Source: an uncultured bacterium (lineage in GTDB: Bacteria > Elusimicrobiota > Elusimicrobia > Elusimicrobiales > Elusimicrobiaceae). From it: a DNA stretch of 64,000 bases. The position numbers were made by a program, and so were the translations under genes. This document shows, one piece after another, positions 15,578 through 24,801 of the stretch. Where the stretch lies: contig CASFFX010000002.1 in assembly GCA_949294085.1 (NCBI GenBank), positions 1-64,000 on the forward strand. Direction: 5' to 3'. Positions within the stretch are counted from its first letter, which is position 1. Each line of letters opens with the position of its first letter. Below the pieces are notes generated by a model that saw nothing but the letters and a program-made list of their open reading frames with translations, was not told the origin of the DNA and searched no databases.

Positions 15578-17434
15578 TCACTTGGTTGCCCATTTCAGGA
15601 TATGCTGCGTCATCTGTTCGGCATTAAGGCCCAGCTGATCGTAGAGCTTGGCCACTTTGCCGTGTTCCACAAATTCGTCGCCGATGCCCAGGCGCAGGAG
15701 TTTGAAGTCGGCCTGTTTGTCGGTTAAATACTCCGCCACGGCCGAGCCAAATCCGCCGGCGAGTACATTGTCCTCCACCGTTACCAACCGGCGGGAGGTT
15801 TTGAGCGCTTCGTCAATAATTTGGGTGTCCAGCGGGTGCACAAAGCGCATGTTGACCACCCCGCAGCGGACGCCCTTTTCTTCCAGCGCCTGCGCGGCCT
15901 GCAAGGCGGGGTGTACCCGGTTGCCAATGGCCAAGATCGTCAAGTCTTTCCCTTTTTTGAGCCATACGCCTTTGCCAATTTCCAGGCGTTTGGGTTTGGC
16001 GTCCATTTCCACATTAAAGCCCGCCCCGCGCGGGTAGCGCAGCACGAAGGGGGCTTTGGCGTCAAAAGCGGTTTTCAGCATATGCTGCATTTCGTTTTCG
16101 TCCGCCGGGGCGGCCAAAATCAGGTTGGGGATGTCCCGCAGGAAGCTTAAATCAAATACGCCGTGGTGGGTGGGGCCGTCCTCTCCTACCAGGCCGGCGC
16201 GGTCCAGCGCGAACACCACGGGCAGATTTTGCAGGGCCACGTCGTGCACGATTTGGTCGTAACAGCGCTGGGCAAAGGTGGAGTACAAAGCGACAATCGG
16301 TTTGGATCCGCCCGCTGCCAGCCCTGCCGCAAACGTGGCGGCGTGTTCTTCGGCAATGCCTACGTCAAAATAGCGGGAGGGAAATTTGTCGCGGAAGGCA
16401 TCCAGCCCGGTTCCTTCGGGCATGGCGGCCGTAATGGCGGTAATGGCGGGGTCCTTTTCGGCCAGTTTTACCAGCGCGTCCGAAAAAGCTTGGGTAAACG
16501 TGATGGAATTGGACTTGCCAATGGTGCCGCCGGTGTCCACGTCAAAAACGCCCACGCCGTGAAATTGGGTTGGCTTTTCTTCGGCGGGTTTATAGCCCTT
16601 GCCTTTTTTGGTAACGACGTGCAGCATGACGGGGCCTTTAACGTCTTTTACGCTTTCCAGCACTTCCAGCATGGCGTTAATGTCGTTGCCGTTGACGGGG
16701 CCGAAATACCGAAAGCCCATTTCTTCAAACAGCGTTCCGGGGAACAAAATGGAGCGCGCCCGTTTGGCCAATTTGGCGGCGTTGTTGCCAAACTCGTCAA
16801 AGCGTTTTAAGAAATTGGAGGCTTTTTCTTCGGCCAGCTGGACGTATTTGGTCGTCAGCAATTTGGTCAGCGCCCGCCCCAGCGCGCCGACGCGTTGGGA
16901 AATGAACATCTGATTGTCGTTCAAAATGACCAGCAAATCCGTGCGCAGGAGCCCGGCGTTCTGCATGGCTTCGTAGGCCATGCCGCCGGTCATGCAGCCG
17001 TCGCCCACGACGGCGATGACTTTGGATTTTTCCTTTTTTTGGTCGCGTGCAATGGCCATGCCCAGCGCCGCCGAAATGGCGGTGGAAGCATGCCCCACGC
17101 CAAACGTGTCGTACGGGCTTTCGCACCGTTTGGGGAACCCGCTTAGGCCGTGGTGGGTGCGGATGGTGGAAAATTCCTTTTGCCGCCCCGTCAGTAATTT
17201 GTGCGCGTAGGCTTGGTGTCCCGTGTCAAACACGATTTTGTCTTCCGGCGTGTTAAACACGTAATGCAGCGCGGTGATGATTTCCACCGCTCCCAAGCTG
17301 GAGCCCAAATGCCCGCCGTTTTTGCTGGCGGTTTCAATAATAACGGAACGCAATTCTTCGCACAACGTGGGGAGCAGTTCCTTTTTGATTAAACGCAAGT
17401 CTTTTGGGCTCTGGATACTGGGAAGTACTTTCAT
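15578..17434 (-). CDS. dxs: 1-deoxy-D-xylulose-5-phosphate synthase
   Basis: The 618-residue thiamine-diphosphate enzyme joins pyruvate and glyceraldehyde 3-phosphate in the first step of the MEP isoprenoid pathway. Visible landmarks are DTGHQAYAHKLLTGR, the cofactor motif VVGDGCMTGGMAYEA closing with ILNDN, and the C-terminal halves VGIAEEHAATFAAGLA (catalytic glutamate) and HDVALQNLPVVFALDRAGLVG. Length is standard. ATG 17434 with AAGGA six bases before it is preferred to the TTG at 17440. The gene lies 14 bases downstream of ispA, so precursor supply and prenyl-chain synthesis are transcribed together. Confidence 0.96.
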   Translation of the reverse strand: MKVLPSIQSPKDLRLIKKELLPTLCEELRSVIIETASKNGGHLGSSLGAVEIITALHYVFNTPEDKIVFDTGHQAYAHKLLTGRQKEFSTIRTHHGLSGFPKRCESPYDTFGVGHASTAISAALGMAIARDQKKEKSKVIAVVGDGCMTGGMAYEAMQNAGLLRTDLLVILNDNQMFISQRVGALGRALTKLLTTKYVQLAEEKASNFLKRFDEFGNNAAKLAKRARSILFPGTLFEEMGFRYFGPVNGNDINAMLEVLESVKDVKGPVMLHVVTKKGKGYKPAEEKPTQFHGVGVFDVDTGGTIGKSNSITFTQAFSDALVKLAEKDPAITAITAAMPEGTGLDAFRDKFPSRYFDVGIAEEHAATFAAGLAAGGSKPIVALYSTFAQRCYDQIVHDVALQNLPVVFALDRAGLVGEDGPTHHGVFDLSFLRDIPNLILAAPADENEMQHMLKTAFDAKAPFVLRYPRGAGFNVEMDAKPKRLEIGKGVWLKKGKDLTILAIGNRVHPALQAAQALEEKGVRCGVVNMRFVHPLDTQIIDEALKTSRRLVTVEDNVLAGGFGSAVAEYLTDKQADFKLLRLGIGDEFVEHGKVAKLYDQLGLNAEQMTQHILKWATK

Positions 17435-17448
17435 AGACAATCCTTCAA

Positions 17449-18459
17449 TTAATAAGTTCTAGTTTTGAAAAATTCAGCCATTTCGTACAGCGGCCACAGA
17501 TTTTTCTTTTTCACGTCTTTCAGCGCGTCCAGCGCTTTTTGTGCGTTGGCAATTAACAGCTGGGCGTGTTTGCGGCTGCCTTCCAGCCCGTACAGGCTGA
17601 CAAAGGTCAGCTTGCCGTTTTCCTGGTCGCTGTTGGATTTGCCCAGCTGCTTGGCCGAGGCGGTAACGTCCAAAATATCATCCACAATTTGGAACACCAG
17701 GCCAATGCAGTTGGCGTATTTTTTGATGAGGGTCAAATCTTTCCCTTTGGCGCCGGCCAGCAGGGCACCCGCTTCCACGCTACCGCGGATCAGCGCGCCG
17801 GTTTTGTTGGCGTGGATATAATTTAAGATGGTTTCGGGCGTCGTTTCTTTGACGGAAAGCGGCAGCATAAAGTAGTGCAGCGTTTTATCCGCCAACGGTT
17901 TGGACGTACTGCGCAGCTTGTCGGCGCGGAGGCTGTGGGCGTCGCTTCGGCCCATCCCCTCGGCGTACACATCGGCCACTTGGCCGCCCACCATGCCGCT
18001 GGCCCCGGCGCAATTGGCGAAATGCGCCAGCGCGTTTAAGGTGTTTTCCGCTCCGACGGCTTTTACTTTGCCGTTTTGGGCAAACACTTCAAACACGTAA
18101 GTCAGCAGTGCGTCGCCCGCCAGCAGGGCCAAATCCTCGCCAAACACTTTGTGGTTGGTGGGTTTGCCGCGGCGCAGCGAATCGTTGTCCATAGAAGGCA
18201 AATCGTCGTGAATAAGGGAATAGGTATGCAGCATTTCCACGGCGCAGGCGGCGGGCATGACGTCGGCCGCTTTTTTGCCGAAGGCTTCCGCGGTAGCCAT
18301 CAGCAAAATAGGGCGCACGCGTTTGCCGCCAGCTTGCAGGGAATAATCCATAGAGTCGGTTAAAATTTTGGGTGCATTTTGGATTTTGGAAATGTATTTG
18401 GAGAGATTTTTTTCCACTAATTTGGCACGTTCTTTTAGGTAACTGTCAAATTTATTCAT
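17449..18459 (-). CDS. ispA: Short-chain polyprenyl diphosphate synthase (farnesyl/geranylgeranyl type)
   Basis: Condenses isopentenyl diphosphate with allylic diphosphates. The 336 residues contain GGKRVRP, the first aspartate-rich motif IHDDLPSMDND (D85, D86, D91; with the two extra residues typical of bacterial farnesyl synthases), and the second, DDILDVT near residue 265. A tyrosine stands five residues before the first motif, compatible with a C15 product, but chain length cannot be settled by sight. GAGGATA precedes ATG 18459. First gene of the ispA-dxs-LOG operon. Confidence 0.92.
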   Translation of the reverse strand: MNKFDSYLKERAKLVEKNLSKYISKIQNAPKILTDSMDYSLQAGGKRVRPILLMATAEAFGKKAADVMPAACAVEMLHTYSLIHDDLPSMDNDSLRRGKPTNHKVFGEDLALLAGDALLTYVFEVFAQNGKVKAVGAENTLNALAHFANCAGASGMVGGQVADVYAEGMGRSDAHSLRADKLRSTSKPLADKTLHYFMLPLSVKETTPETILNYIHANKTGALIRGSVEAGALLAGAKGKDLTLIKKYANCIGLVFQIVDDILDVTASAKQLGKSNSDQENGKLTFVSLYGLEGSRKHAQLLIANAQKALDALKDVKKKNLWPLYEMAEFFKTRTY

Positions 18460-18515
18460 ACGGGTATCCTCTTATTGGTACGGACTTTCCTTTATTATAC
18501 CTTAATTGGAGCGCA

Positions 18516-18545
18516 TAAAAAGGCCCCGCTTGTTGGGCGGGGCTT
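18516..18545 (-). terminator. Minus-strand terminator upstream of ispA
   Basis: A GCCCCGC / GCGGGGC stem followed, on the minus strand, by TTTTT. It must end a minus-strand transcript coming from 18546 upward, where no gene is recognised. Confidence 0.7.
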
Positions 18546-18848
18546 AAAATGAAAAGCCTTGTTCCGGATTGGTCAGCTAAGGTGGGTTGCGGCGTTCTCT
18601 TTTTGAACGAGGGGATGCCACAAGTCGTTCCACTTATTTTTCGCATTTGCTGCATCACTCCTTTGTTTCACAAGGAAGAACGGCCGACTGACTGCTGGGC
18701 GGCGTTGGCGCGGCAGGTTTGGATAAACTGGCGGATGTCCTCGTTTCTTCAGCTCCAAGCGCGCCGCCAGGGGCCGTTTCCAAAGCCAAACGACTGCGCC
18801 GCCGGGCTGGCCGCACCACGCCGGGGCTTTAACGCCGGGCGGGTTTGT
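18546..18848 (-). ncRNA. Candidate structured noncoding RNA (unidentified)
   Basis: About 300 bases between ispA and hydF hold no convincing protein gene yet end in a proper minus-strand terminator. A possible promoter (TTTACT, 16 bases, TATTAT) lies on the minus strand inside the hydF start region. The sequence matches none of the RNase P, tmRNA, SRP or 6S landmarks I could check by eye. A short frame starting at 18658 has an AGGAG before it but reads into ispA and looks random. Evidence is the transcription unit only. Confidence 0.35.
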
Positions 18849-18852
18849 TTTA

Positions 18853-18858
18853 TATAAT
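18853..18858 (+). promoter_or_regulatory. -10 box of hydF, near-leaderless
   Basis: TATAAT ends 9 bases before ATG 18868; the expected start of transcription leaves a leader of only a few bases and no ribosome-binding site. Confidence 0.55.
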
Positions 18859-18867
18859 AACTGTACT

Positions 18868-20046
18868 ATGGTAAAAGTAAACCGGCCGCATATCGGCATT
18901 TTTGGAAAGATGAACGTGGGCAAAAGCTCCCTCATTAATGTATTGACCGGGCAGGACGTTTCCGTCGTGGCGGAACACCCCGGTACGACCACCGATCCCG
19001 TGAAAAAAATTATTGAAATTTTAGGGGTCGGCCCCGTAACGATTTTGGACACCCCCGGCATAGACGATACTTCCGCCCTGGGCGCCCAGCGGGTGCAGCG
19101 CACCAACGAAGCGCTGGACCAGGTGGATTTGGCTATCTTGGTGTTTGCCGGCCAGTTTGACTCGTATGACCAAACCCTGATGGAAACTTGCGTGGCGCGC
19201 AAAGTGCCGTTTTTCTTCGTGCACAACAAGTGCGATTTGCAGAAAGTCAATGTGGAAATCAAAGGAGCGGACGTGGTGGAATTTTCGTGCAAAAGCCCGT
19301 CGCTCCTGCCGCGGCTTTTGGACATGATTAAAAAGCACTTGCCCAAAAGCTCCTATTCGCAAAACGTGATTTTGGACGATTTTGTGAAAGGGGGGGACGA
19401 AGTGGTGCTGGTCATCCCGATAGACGCTTCCGCGCCGGAAGGCCGCCTGATTTTGCCCCAGGTGCAGACGATCCGCAACCTGCTGGACATTGGGGCCGTG
19501 GCCGTGTGCCTCAAGGACACCGAACTGCGCGAATATTTGCAAACCCATACGCCCAAATTGGTGGTAACGGATTCGCAGGCTTTTGCCTATGTGGCTTCCG
19601 TTGTGCCGCCCACGATTGCGCTGACGAGCTTTAGCATTTTGTTCTCGCGGCTGAAAGGTGATTTTGACGCGTTCCTGCGCGGAACCCATGCGTTGGACCG
19701 CCTGCAGGACGGGGACAAAGTGCTGATTTTGGAATCCTGCTCGCACAGCGTCAACAACTGCGACGATATCGGCCGCGTGAAACTGCCCAATTTAATCCGC
19801 AAATACACGGGCAAGAAACTGGAGTTTGACGTCGTGGCCAATTTGGACACGATTCCCGCCGACGCGGAAAAATACAAGCTGGCCATTCAATGCGGCGGAT
19901 GTATGGTAACGCGTACGCAGATTATGCGGCGGCTGGATATTTTGAAAGAGAAGAAGGTTCCGCTGTCCAACTATGGTTTGGCCATTGCCTATTGCAACGG
20001 CATTTTTGACCGCGTAACGGAAATCTTCCGCAAAAAAGGCATTTAA
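18868..20046 (+). CDS. hydF: [FeFe]-hydrogenase maturation GTPase HydF
   Basis: HydF is the scaffold that receives the di-iron subcluster built by HydE and HydG and hands it to the hydrogenase. The 392 residues show a GTPase domain (G1 GKMNVGKSS, G3 DTPG, G4 NKCD), a middle dimerisation region and a C-terminal cluster domain with ESCSHSVNNCDDIG and CGGCMVTR, whose histidine and cysteines bind a 4Fe-4S cluster. HydG lies on the opposite strand at 26911-28293; hydE and the hydrogenase itself are not in the window. Presence implies hydrogen-evolving fermentation. Confidence 0.95.
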   Translation: MVKVNRPHIGIFGKMNVGKSSLINVLTGQDVSVVAEHPGTTTDPVKKIIEILGVGPVTILDTPGIDDTSALGAQRVQRTNEALDQVDLAILVFAGQFDSYDQTLMETCVARKVPFFFVHNKCDLQKVNVEIKGADVVEFSCKSPSLLPRLLDMIKKHLPKSSYSQNVILDDFVKGGDEVVLVIPIDASAPEGRLILPQVQTIRNLLDIGAVAVCLKDTELREYLQTHTPKLVVTDSQAFAYVASVVPPTIALTSFSILFSRLKGDFDAFLRGTHALDRLQDGDKVLILESCSHSVNNCDDIGRVKLPNLIRKYTGKKLEFDVVANLDTIPADAEKYKLAIQCGGCMVTRTQIMRRLDILKEKKVPLSNYGLAIAYCNGIFDRVTEIFRKKGI

Positions 20047-20061
20047 CGCGTGCCCATTTAC

Positions 20062-20092
20062 AAAAAGCGGAGATGAAAAGCTCCGCTTTTTT
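20062..20092 (+). terminator. hydF terminator
   Basis: AAAAAGCGGAG / CTCCGCTTTTTT stem with an 8-base loop. Confidence 0.85.
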
Positions 20093-20150
20093 ATTTTTCT
20101 CAAACGGCCTTCCGGCCGGACGATTAGAAATTTTGCCCCGCCGTACACAA

Positions 20151-20178
20151 AAAAACCCCGCCCGAAGGCGGGGTTTTT
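20151..20178. terminator. Terminator of fba (bidirectional)
   Basis: A 12-bp stem, AAAAACCCCGCC / GGCGGGGTTTTT, around CGAA. Confidence 0.88.
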
Positions 20179-20189
20179 GTCCAGCAAAC

Positions 20190-21167
20190 TTATTTGACTC
20201 TGCCGGCGGAACCGAATACATTTTCGTTCTTTTCGGCGTACATTTTAATCAACGCCTCGCGGGCCGGACCCAAGTATTTGCGGGGGTCAAATTCGGACGG
20301 CTTGGTGGCGAAGATTTTGCGGATCGTCGCAGTCATTACCAAGCGGCCGTCGGAGTCCACGTTGATTTTGCACACGGCGGATTTGGCCGCTTTGCGCAGC
20401 TGTTCTTCCGGAATACCGGCCGTATCTTCCAATTTGCCGCCGTATTCGTTGATTTGTTTGACGGCCCATTGCGGAACGCTGGAGGAACCGTGCAATACAA
20501 TCGGGAAGCCGGGCAGGCGTTTGGAAACTTCTTCCAAAATATCAAAGCGCAGTTCAGGCAGTTTTTCGCCGGGTTTCACTTTGAATTTGTAAGCGCCGTG
20601 GGACGTACCGATGGAAATGGCCAACGAATCCACGCCGGTGCGTTTTACAAAGTCTTCCACTTGGGCGGGGTCCGTATAGGTGTGGTGTTCGGCGGAAACT
20701 TCGTCTTCAATCCCGGCCAGAACGCCCAATTCGCCTTCCACGGTTACATCGTGCTGGTGGGCATAGTCCACCACTTTTTTGGTCAAAGCGATGTTTTCTT
20801 CGTACGGCAAGTGAGAGCCGTCAATCATCACGGAAGAGAATCCGTTGTCAATGCAGTCTTTGCACAGTTCAAAGGAATCGCCGTGGTCCAGGTGCAGGCA
20901 CAGCGGCACCGGTTTGCCGATTTCCTTCATCATTTCCACCGCACCGCGGGCCATCCAGCGCAAGAGCGTGGCGTTGGCATATTGGCGGGCGCCTTTGGAA
21001 ACCTGCAAAATTACCGGAGAGCCGGTTTGCACACAAGCGGTAACGATGGCTTGCAACTGTTCCATATTGTTAAAGTTGTAAGCCGGAATCGCGTAACCGC
21101 CGGCCATAGCATCTTTGAACATTTGGCGGGTGTTCACCAAGCCAAGTTCTTTATAAGAAACGGTCAT
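20190..21167 (-). CDS. fba: Class II fructose-bisphosphate aldolase
   Basis: Zinc-dependent aldolase cleaving fructose 1,6-bisphosphate in glycolysis (and the reverse in gluconeogenesis). The 325 residues include the zinc-binding LHLDHGDSFELC, MIDGSHLPYEEN, the glutamate segment EGELGVLAGIED, VDSLAISIGTSHGAYK and LHGSSSVP, all class II landmarks. Size and the long C-terminal part fit the type found in spirochaetes and related bacteria. AGGAGG lies 7 bases before ATG 21167, so the longer frame starting at 21407 is not used. It forms a single-gene unit. Confidence 0.95.
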   Translation of the reverse strand: MTVSYKELGLVNTRQMFKDAMAGGYAIPAYNFNNMEQLQAIVTACVQTGSPVILQVSKGARQYANATLLRWMARGAVEMMKEIGKPVPLCLHLDHGDSFELCKDCIDNGFSSVMIDGSHLPYEENIALTKKVVDYAHQHDVTVEGELGVLAGIEDEVSAEHHTYTDPAQVEDFVKRTGVDSLAISIGTSHGAYKFKVKPGEKLPELRFDILEEVSKRLPGFPIVLHGSSSVPQWAVKQINEYGGKLEDTAGIPEEQLRKAAKSAVCKINVDSDGRLVMTATIRKIFATKPSEFDPRKYLGPAREALIKMYAEKNENVFGSAGRVK

Positions 21168-21304
21168 TGAACTGCCTCCTAAAATAAATTCTGTCCCCCA
21201 TATTTTACTATTTTTTCCCAGGATGTGGGGGATCTGTTGGCGCGGACAAAGAAACGGGAAATAGCGGAGTGCGCGCGCGCGTCCGACCGTACGACGGGAA
21301 AAAC

Positions 21305-21333
21305 TTGCAAAAAAATAAGTTTGTGAGTATAAT
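21305..21333 (+). promoter_or_regulatory. Promoter of the M42-transketolase-PPC operon
   Basis: TTGCAA (21305-21310) and TATAAT (21328-21333), 17 bases apart, 33 bases before ATG 21367. Confidence 0.7.
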
Positions 21334-21366
21334 GTAAATACCTTAACTGTCAAGAAGTGAATACCA

Positions 21367-22416
21367 ATGGAGACAAAACTAGATTTTTCTATTCTTAAAA
21401 CCCTCACCGAACTGCCGGGTATTTCGGGCCGCGAAACCGCCGTCCGCCGCTATTTGCAAGATACGCTTAGCGCTTATGCCGATTCCGTCCGCACCGACGT
21501 AATGGGCAATCTGATTTTCTTTAAGAAAGGCACGTCCAAACAAAATTTGCTTTTTTGTGCGCATATGGACGAAGTGGGCCTGATGATTCATTATGTGGAC
21601 GACCGCGGATTTTTGCGCTTTGTAACCGTGGGCGGAATTGATCCGCGCACGCTGCTGGCGCAGCGGGTGCGGGTGCAAACCAAAACGGGCCCGCTGTTGG
21701 GCATTATTGACACCAAGCCGGCCCACATCACGACCGAGGCGGACCGCACCAAAGCGTTGGGCGTGAAAGATTTGTTTATTGACATCGGGTTCAGCGGCGC
21801 CGAAGCCAAAGCCCGGGTGGAAGCGGGCGATTTTGCCGTGCTGGACCGGCCTTACGCCGAGTTTGGCGACGGGCTGGTAAGCGCCAAAGCGCTGGATAAC
21901 CGCGCGGGCGTGTTTGTGCTGGCGCAATTGCTGCGGAACTTAAAAAATCCCTTTTACAACGTGTATGCCGTGTTTACGGTGCAGGAAGAAGTCGGCCTGC
22001 GCGGGGCGGCCACGGCCGCTTTTGGCATAGAGGCGGACTTGGCCCTGTGCCTGGACACGACGGGTGCGGCGGATATTCCCGGCTGCGCTCCGCAGGATTA
22101 CATTTGTGCGCTGGGACAAGGGGTGGGCATTACCGCGCTGGACGCGCGCACCATCACGCCTTGCGCGCTTTTTGAAGCACTCAAAGCTTGTTGCCGGAAA
22201 CAAAATATTCCCTACCAGGTGCGCATTGCGCCCCGGGGCGGGAACGATGCGGGTGCGGTGCACTTGTCTAAAACCGGTGTGCCCACGTGCGGGCTTTCTA
22301 TCCCTACGCGCAATATCCACTCCAACGTGGAAATTGTGAGTATGCGCGATATAAAAAATACGTTTTGCCTGGCGTATGAAGCTGCGCAGAACGGACTGAA
22401 CGACGTTACTTTATAA
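21367..22416 (+). CDS. M42-family aminopeptidase
   Basis: A 349-residue metallopeptidase of the M42 (TET-like) family, which trims peptides in the cytoplasm as large dodecamers. Metal and catalytic motifs read in order: CAHMDEVG, GDGLVSAKALDNRAG, TVQEEVGLRGA, ALCLDTTG and a C-terminal PTRNIHSNVE histidine. It is the first gene of a three-gene operon with a transketolase-like protein and a PPC-domain protein. Confidence 0.92.
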   Translation: METKLDFSILKTLTELPGISGRETAVRRYLQDTLSAYADSVRTDVMGNLIFFKKGTSKQNLLFCAHMDEVGLMIHYVDDRGFLRFVTVGGIDPRTLLAQRVRVQTKTGPLLGIIDTKPAHITTEADRTKALGVKDLFIDIGFSGAEAKARVEAGDFAVLDRPYAEFGDGLVSAKALDNRAGVFVLAQLLRNLKNPFYNVYAVFTVQEEVGLRGAATAAFGIEADLALCLDTTGAADIPGCAPQDYICALGQGVGITALDARTITPCALFEALKACCRKQNIPYQVRIAPRGGNDAGAVHLSKTGVPTCGLSIPTRNIHSNVEIVSMRDIKNTFCLAYEAAQNGLNDVTL

Positions 22417-22431
22417 ACAGGAAGATGAACT

Positions 22432-24783
22432 ATGAGCCGAACTTTTGAACTGGGAAAAAAGAGAAACGTATTTTTAGACGTAACCGATTATTTGGATAAT
22501 CCGAAATATCAGCTGGCCCCGCAGGACGCCGCCGGCCTGGAACGGCTGGATACGGTGTATCGGGCGTTGGTGTCGCTGTTGTACAACTATGTCCCCACTT
22601 CGGGCCACCCGGGGGGAAGCATTTCCAGCGGACGGTTTGTGGAACACCTTTTATATAAAGATATGGCTTACGACTTGGCCCACCCGCTAAAAGACGAAGC
22701 CGATATTATTTCCTACGCGGCCGGACACAAGGCGCTGGGGCTGTATGCGCTGTGGGCGCTTCGCAACGAGTGTGCGCGCATTGCCGCGCCGCAGCTTTTG
22801 GCCCGGGACGAAAAACACCAGCTTCGCCTGGAAGATTTGTTGGGATTCCGGCATAACAAAATGCAGGGCACGCCCTTGTTCAAACAGTTCCACTCCAAAC
22901 CGTTGGGCGGCCACCCGGAACCAATGGTGCCGTTTGTGCGCACCAGCACGGGCGCCAGCGGCGTGGGGGACGGCTCGGCCGTCGGCTTGGCATTGGCCGC
23001 GGCGGACGCTTACGGCGAAAATTGCCCCGTGGTGCATATTGTGGAAGGGGAAGGCGGCCTGACGGCCGGCCGCGTGAGCGAAGCGGCCGCTATGGCGGCT
23101 ACGGCCCAGCTGAAAAACGCCGTCTTTCATATAGACTGGAACGAAGCTTCCATTGAAAGCGAGCGCGTAACGGCCGACGGGGAACACCCCGGCGATTACG
23201 TCCAATGGAACCCGATGGAATTTTTCTATATTCACGATTTCAACGTAATTCGCGTTCCCAACGGGCACGATTTTAATCAAATTCACATTGCGCACCGGCT
23301 GGCGGCGGAAATTTCCAATCATCAGCCCACGGCTATCGTGTATCGCACGGTCAAAGGGTGGCATTATGGCATTGAAGGGAAAGCGTCGCACGGGTCGGGG
23401 CATAAATTTGCTTCGGAAGGGTTCTACCAATCGTTGGCGGAATTTGAAAAAGCGTTTGGCGTTACGTTTCCGCGTTTTGAAGGGGACAAGACCGACGTCA
23501 ATATTGAAAAATTCTACTGGGACAGCCTGCTGACCGTACGCCGCGCGCTGGAAGCGGACCAAAAAACCGCCGCTTACGCCGCCGCCCGCCTGCAGGAAGC
23601 GGCTTCCCGCCTGGAAGCCCAGCACCGCACCGTACGCGCGGATTTGGGCAACAGCAAAGATTTGTACACCCAATTTTCGCCCGCGGACGTGCCGGCGGAA
23701 TTTGTGTTTGAAAAAGGCAAATCCTACACGACCCGCGGCATTTTTGGCAAGGTGTTGGCGTATTTGAACAAACACACGCAGGGAACGATTTTGACCGCGT
23801 CGGCCGATTTGTACGGCTCTACGGGCGCGGCGGAAATTTCCAAGGATTTTCCTGCCGGCAACTTTAATACGGTTTCCAATCCGCTTTCGCGCCGTTTGGC
23901 GGCGGGCGGTATCTGCGAGGACGGCATGGCCGCCCTGTGCACGGGGATTTCCGCTTTTGGCAAGCATATTGGGGTGTCGTCCTCCTACGGGGCCTTCTTG
24001 GCCTTTGAACACGTAGCGGCCCGCCTGCACGCCATTGGCGTACAAGCCGCGCGGGAAGCCGGGGCGGACCCGAACACCTTTATTATGTTCAACGGGCATG
24101 CCAGCTTGCCTACCGGCGAGGACGGCCCGACGCATGCGGACCCGCAGTCCCTGCAGTTGTTGCAGGATAACTTTCCCCGGGGTGCGTGCATTACCATTAC
24201 CCCCTTGGAAGTGGACGAAATTTGGCCGCTGACGGTGTACGCCTTGTCGCGCCGACCGGCGGTGTTTGCGCCGTTTGTGGTGCGCCCGTCGTATGCGTTT
24301 ATGGACCGCGAGGCGTTGGGGGCCGAGCCGGCTGCCCAGGCGATTAACGGGGTGTATTATTTGCGCCGCGCCAAAGGCAAGGCCGAAGGAACGGTGTTTG
24401 TGCAAGGTGCGGGCGTGGGGCGCATTGTGGTGGAAAACCTGCTGCCCAAGTTGGCCCAAAACGGCCCGGACGTGAACGTGGTGTACATCACCAGCCGGGA
24501 ACTGTTTGAAGCTTTGCCCGCGGCCGAACAGGAAAAAATCCTGCCGGCGGAACTGTTCCGCACGGCGATGGGGATTACCGATTTTACCCTGCCCACGCTG
24601 GACTGTTGGATTAACAGCCTGGCGGGGCGCAGGCATACGCTGTACCCGCATAGGGACGGCAGATTCTTGGCGAGTGCGTCGGCGGCTAAAGTGTATGCCG
24701 AAGCCGGGCTGGACGGGGATTCCCTGTTCGCCGCCGTGTGCGCTTATGTACAGGATTTGAAGCGGGCCGACCAATGGCTCTAG
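22432..24783 (+). CDS. Transketolase-family enzyme (divergent)
   Basis: A 783-residue thiamine-diphosphate protein, longer than the usual 620-670. Order and motifs follow transketolase: SGHPGGSISS, YAAGHKALGLY, TGASGVGDGS, the cofactor segment GEGGLTAGRVSEA closing with WNEAS, then the pyrimidine domain with GGICEDGMA (catalytic glutamate) and GEDGPTHADPQSL, and a C-terminal domain. The usual GDG of the cofactor motif reads GEG, a conservative but notable change. It lacks phosphoketolase signatures. It could be the pentose-phosphate transketolase or a relative with another ketose donor. It starts 15 bases after the M42 gene. Confidence 0.8.
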   Translation: MSRTFELGKKRNVFLDVTDYLDNPKYQLAPQDAAGLERLDTVYRALVSLLYNYVPTSGHPGGSISSGRFVEHLLYKDMAYDLAHPLKDEADIISYAAGHKALGLYALWALRNECARIAAPQLLARDEKHQLRLEDLLGFRHNKMQGTPLFKQFHSKPLGGHPEPMVPFVRTSTGASGVGDGSAVGLALAAADAYGENCPVVHIVEGEGGLTAGRVSEAAAMAATAQLKNAVFHIDWNEASIESERVTADGEHPGDYVQWNPMEFFYIHDFNVIRVPNGHDFNQIHIAHRLAAEISNHQPTAIVYRTVKGWHYGIEGKASHGSGHKFASEGFYQSLAEFEKAFGVTFPRFEGDKTDVNIEKFYWDSLLTVRRALEADQKTAAYAAARLQEAASRLEAQHRTVRADLGNSKDLYTQFSPADVPAEFVFEKGKSYTTRGIFGKVLAYLNKHTQGTILTASADLYGSTGAAEISKDFPAGNFNTVSNPLSRRLAAGGICEDGMAALCTGISAFGKHIGVSSSYGAFLAFEHVAARLHAIGVQAAREAGADPNTFIMFNGHASLPTGEDGPTHADPQSLQLLQDNFPRGACITITPLEVDEIWPLTVYALSRRPAVFAPFVVRPSYAFMDREALGAEPAAQAINGVYYLRRAKGKAEGTVFVQGAGVGRIVVENLLPKLAQNGPDVNVVYITSRELFEALPAAEQEKILPAELFRTAMGITDFTLPTLDCWINSLAGRRHTLYPHRDGRFLASASAAKVYAEAGLDGDSLFAAVCAYVQDLKRADQWL

Positions 24784-24801
24784 GCCCGATAGGAGAATAA
24801 A

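Noticed and set aside
18549-18857. Plus-strand frame of 102 codons between ispA and hydF
   Set aside because: Random-looking composition, no ribosome-binding site, and it begins inside the minus-strand terminator; a noncoding RNA on the other strand is a better guess.
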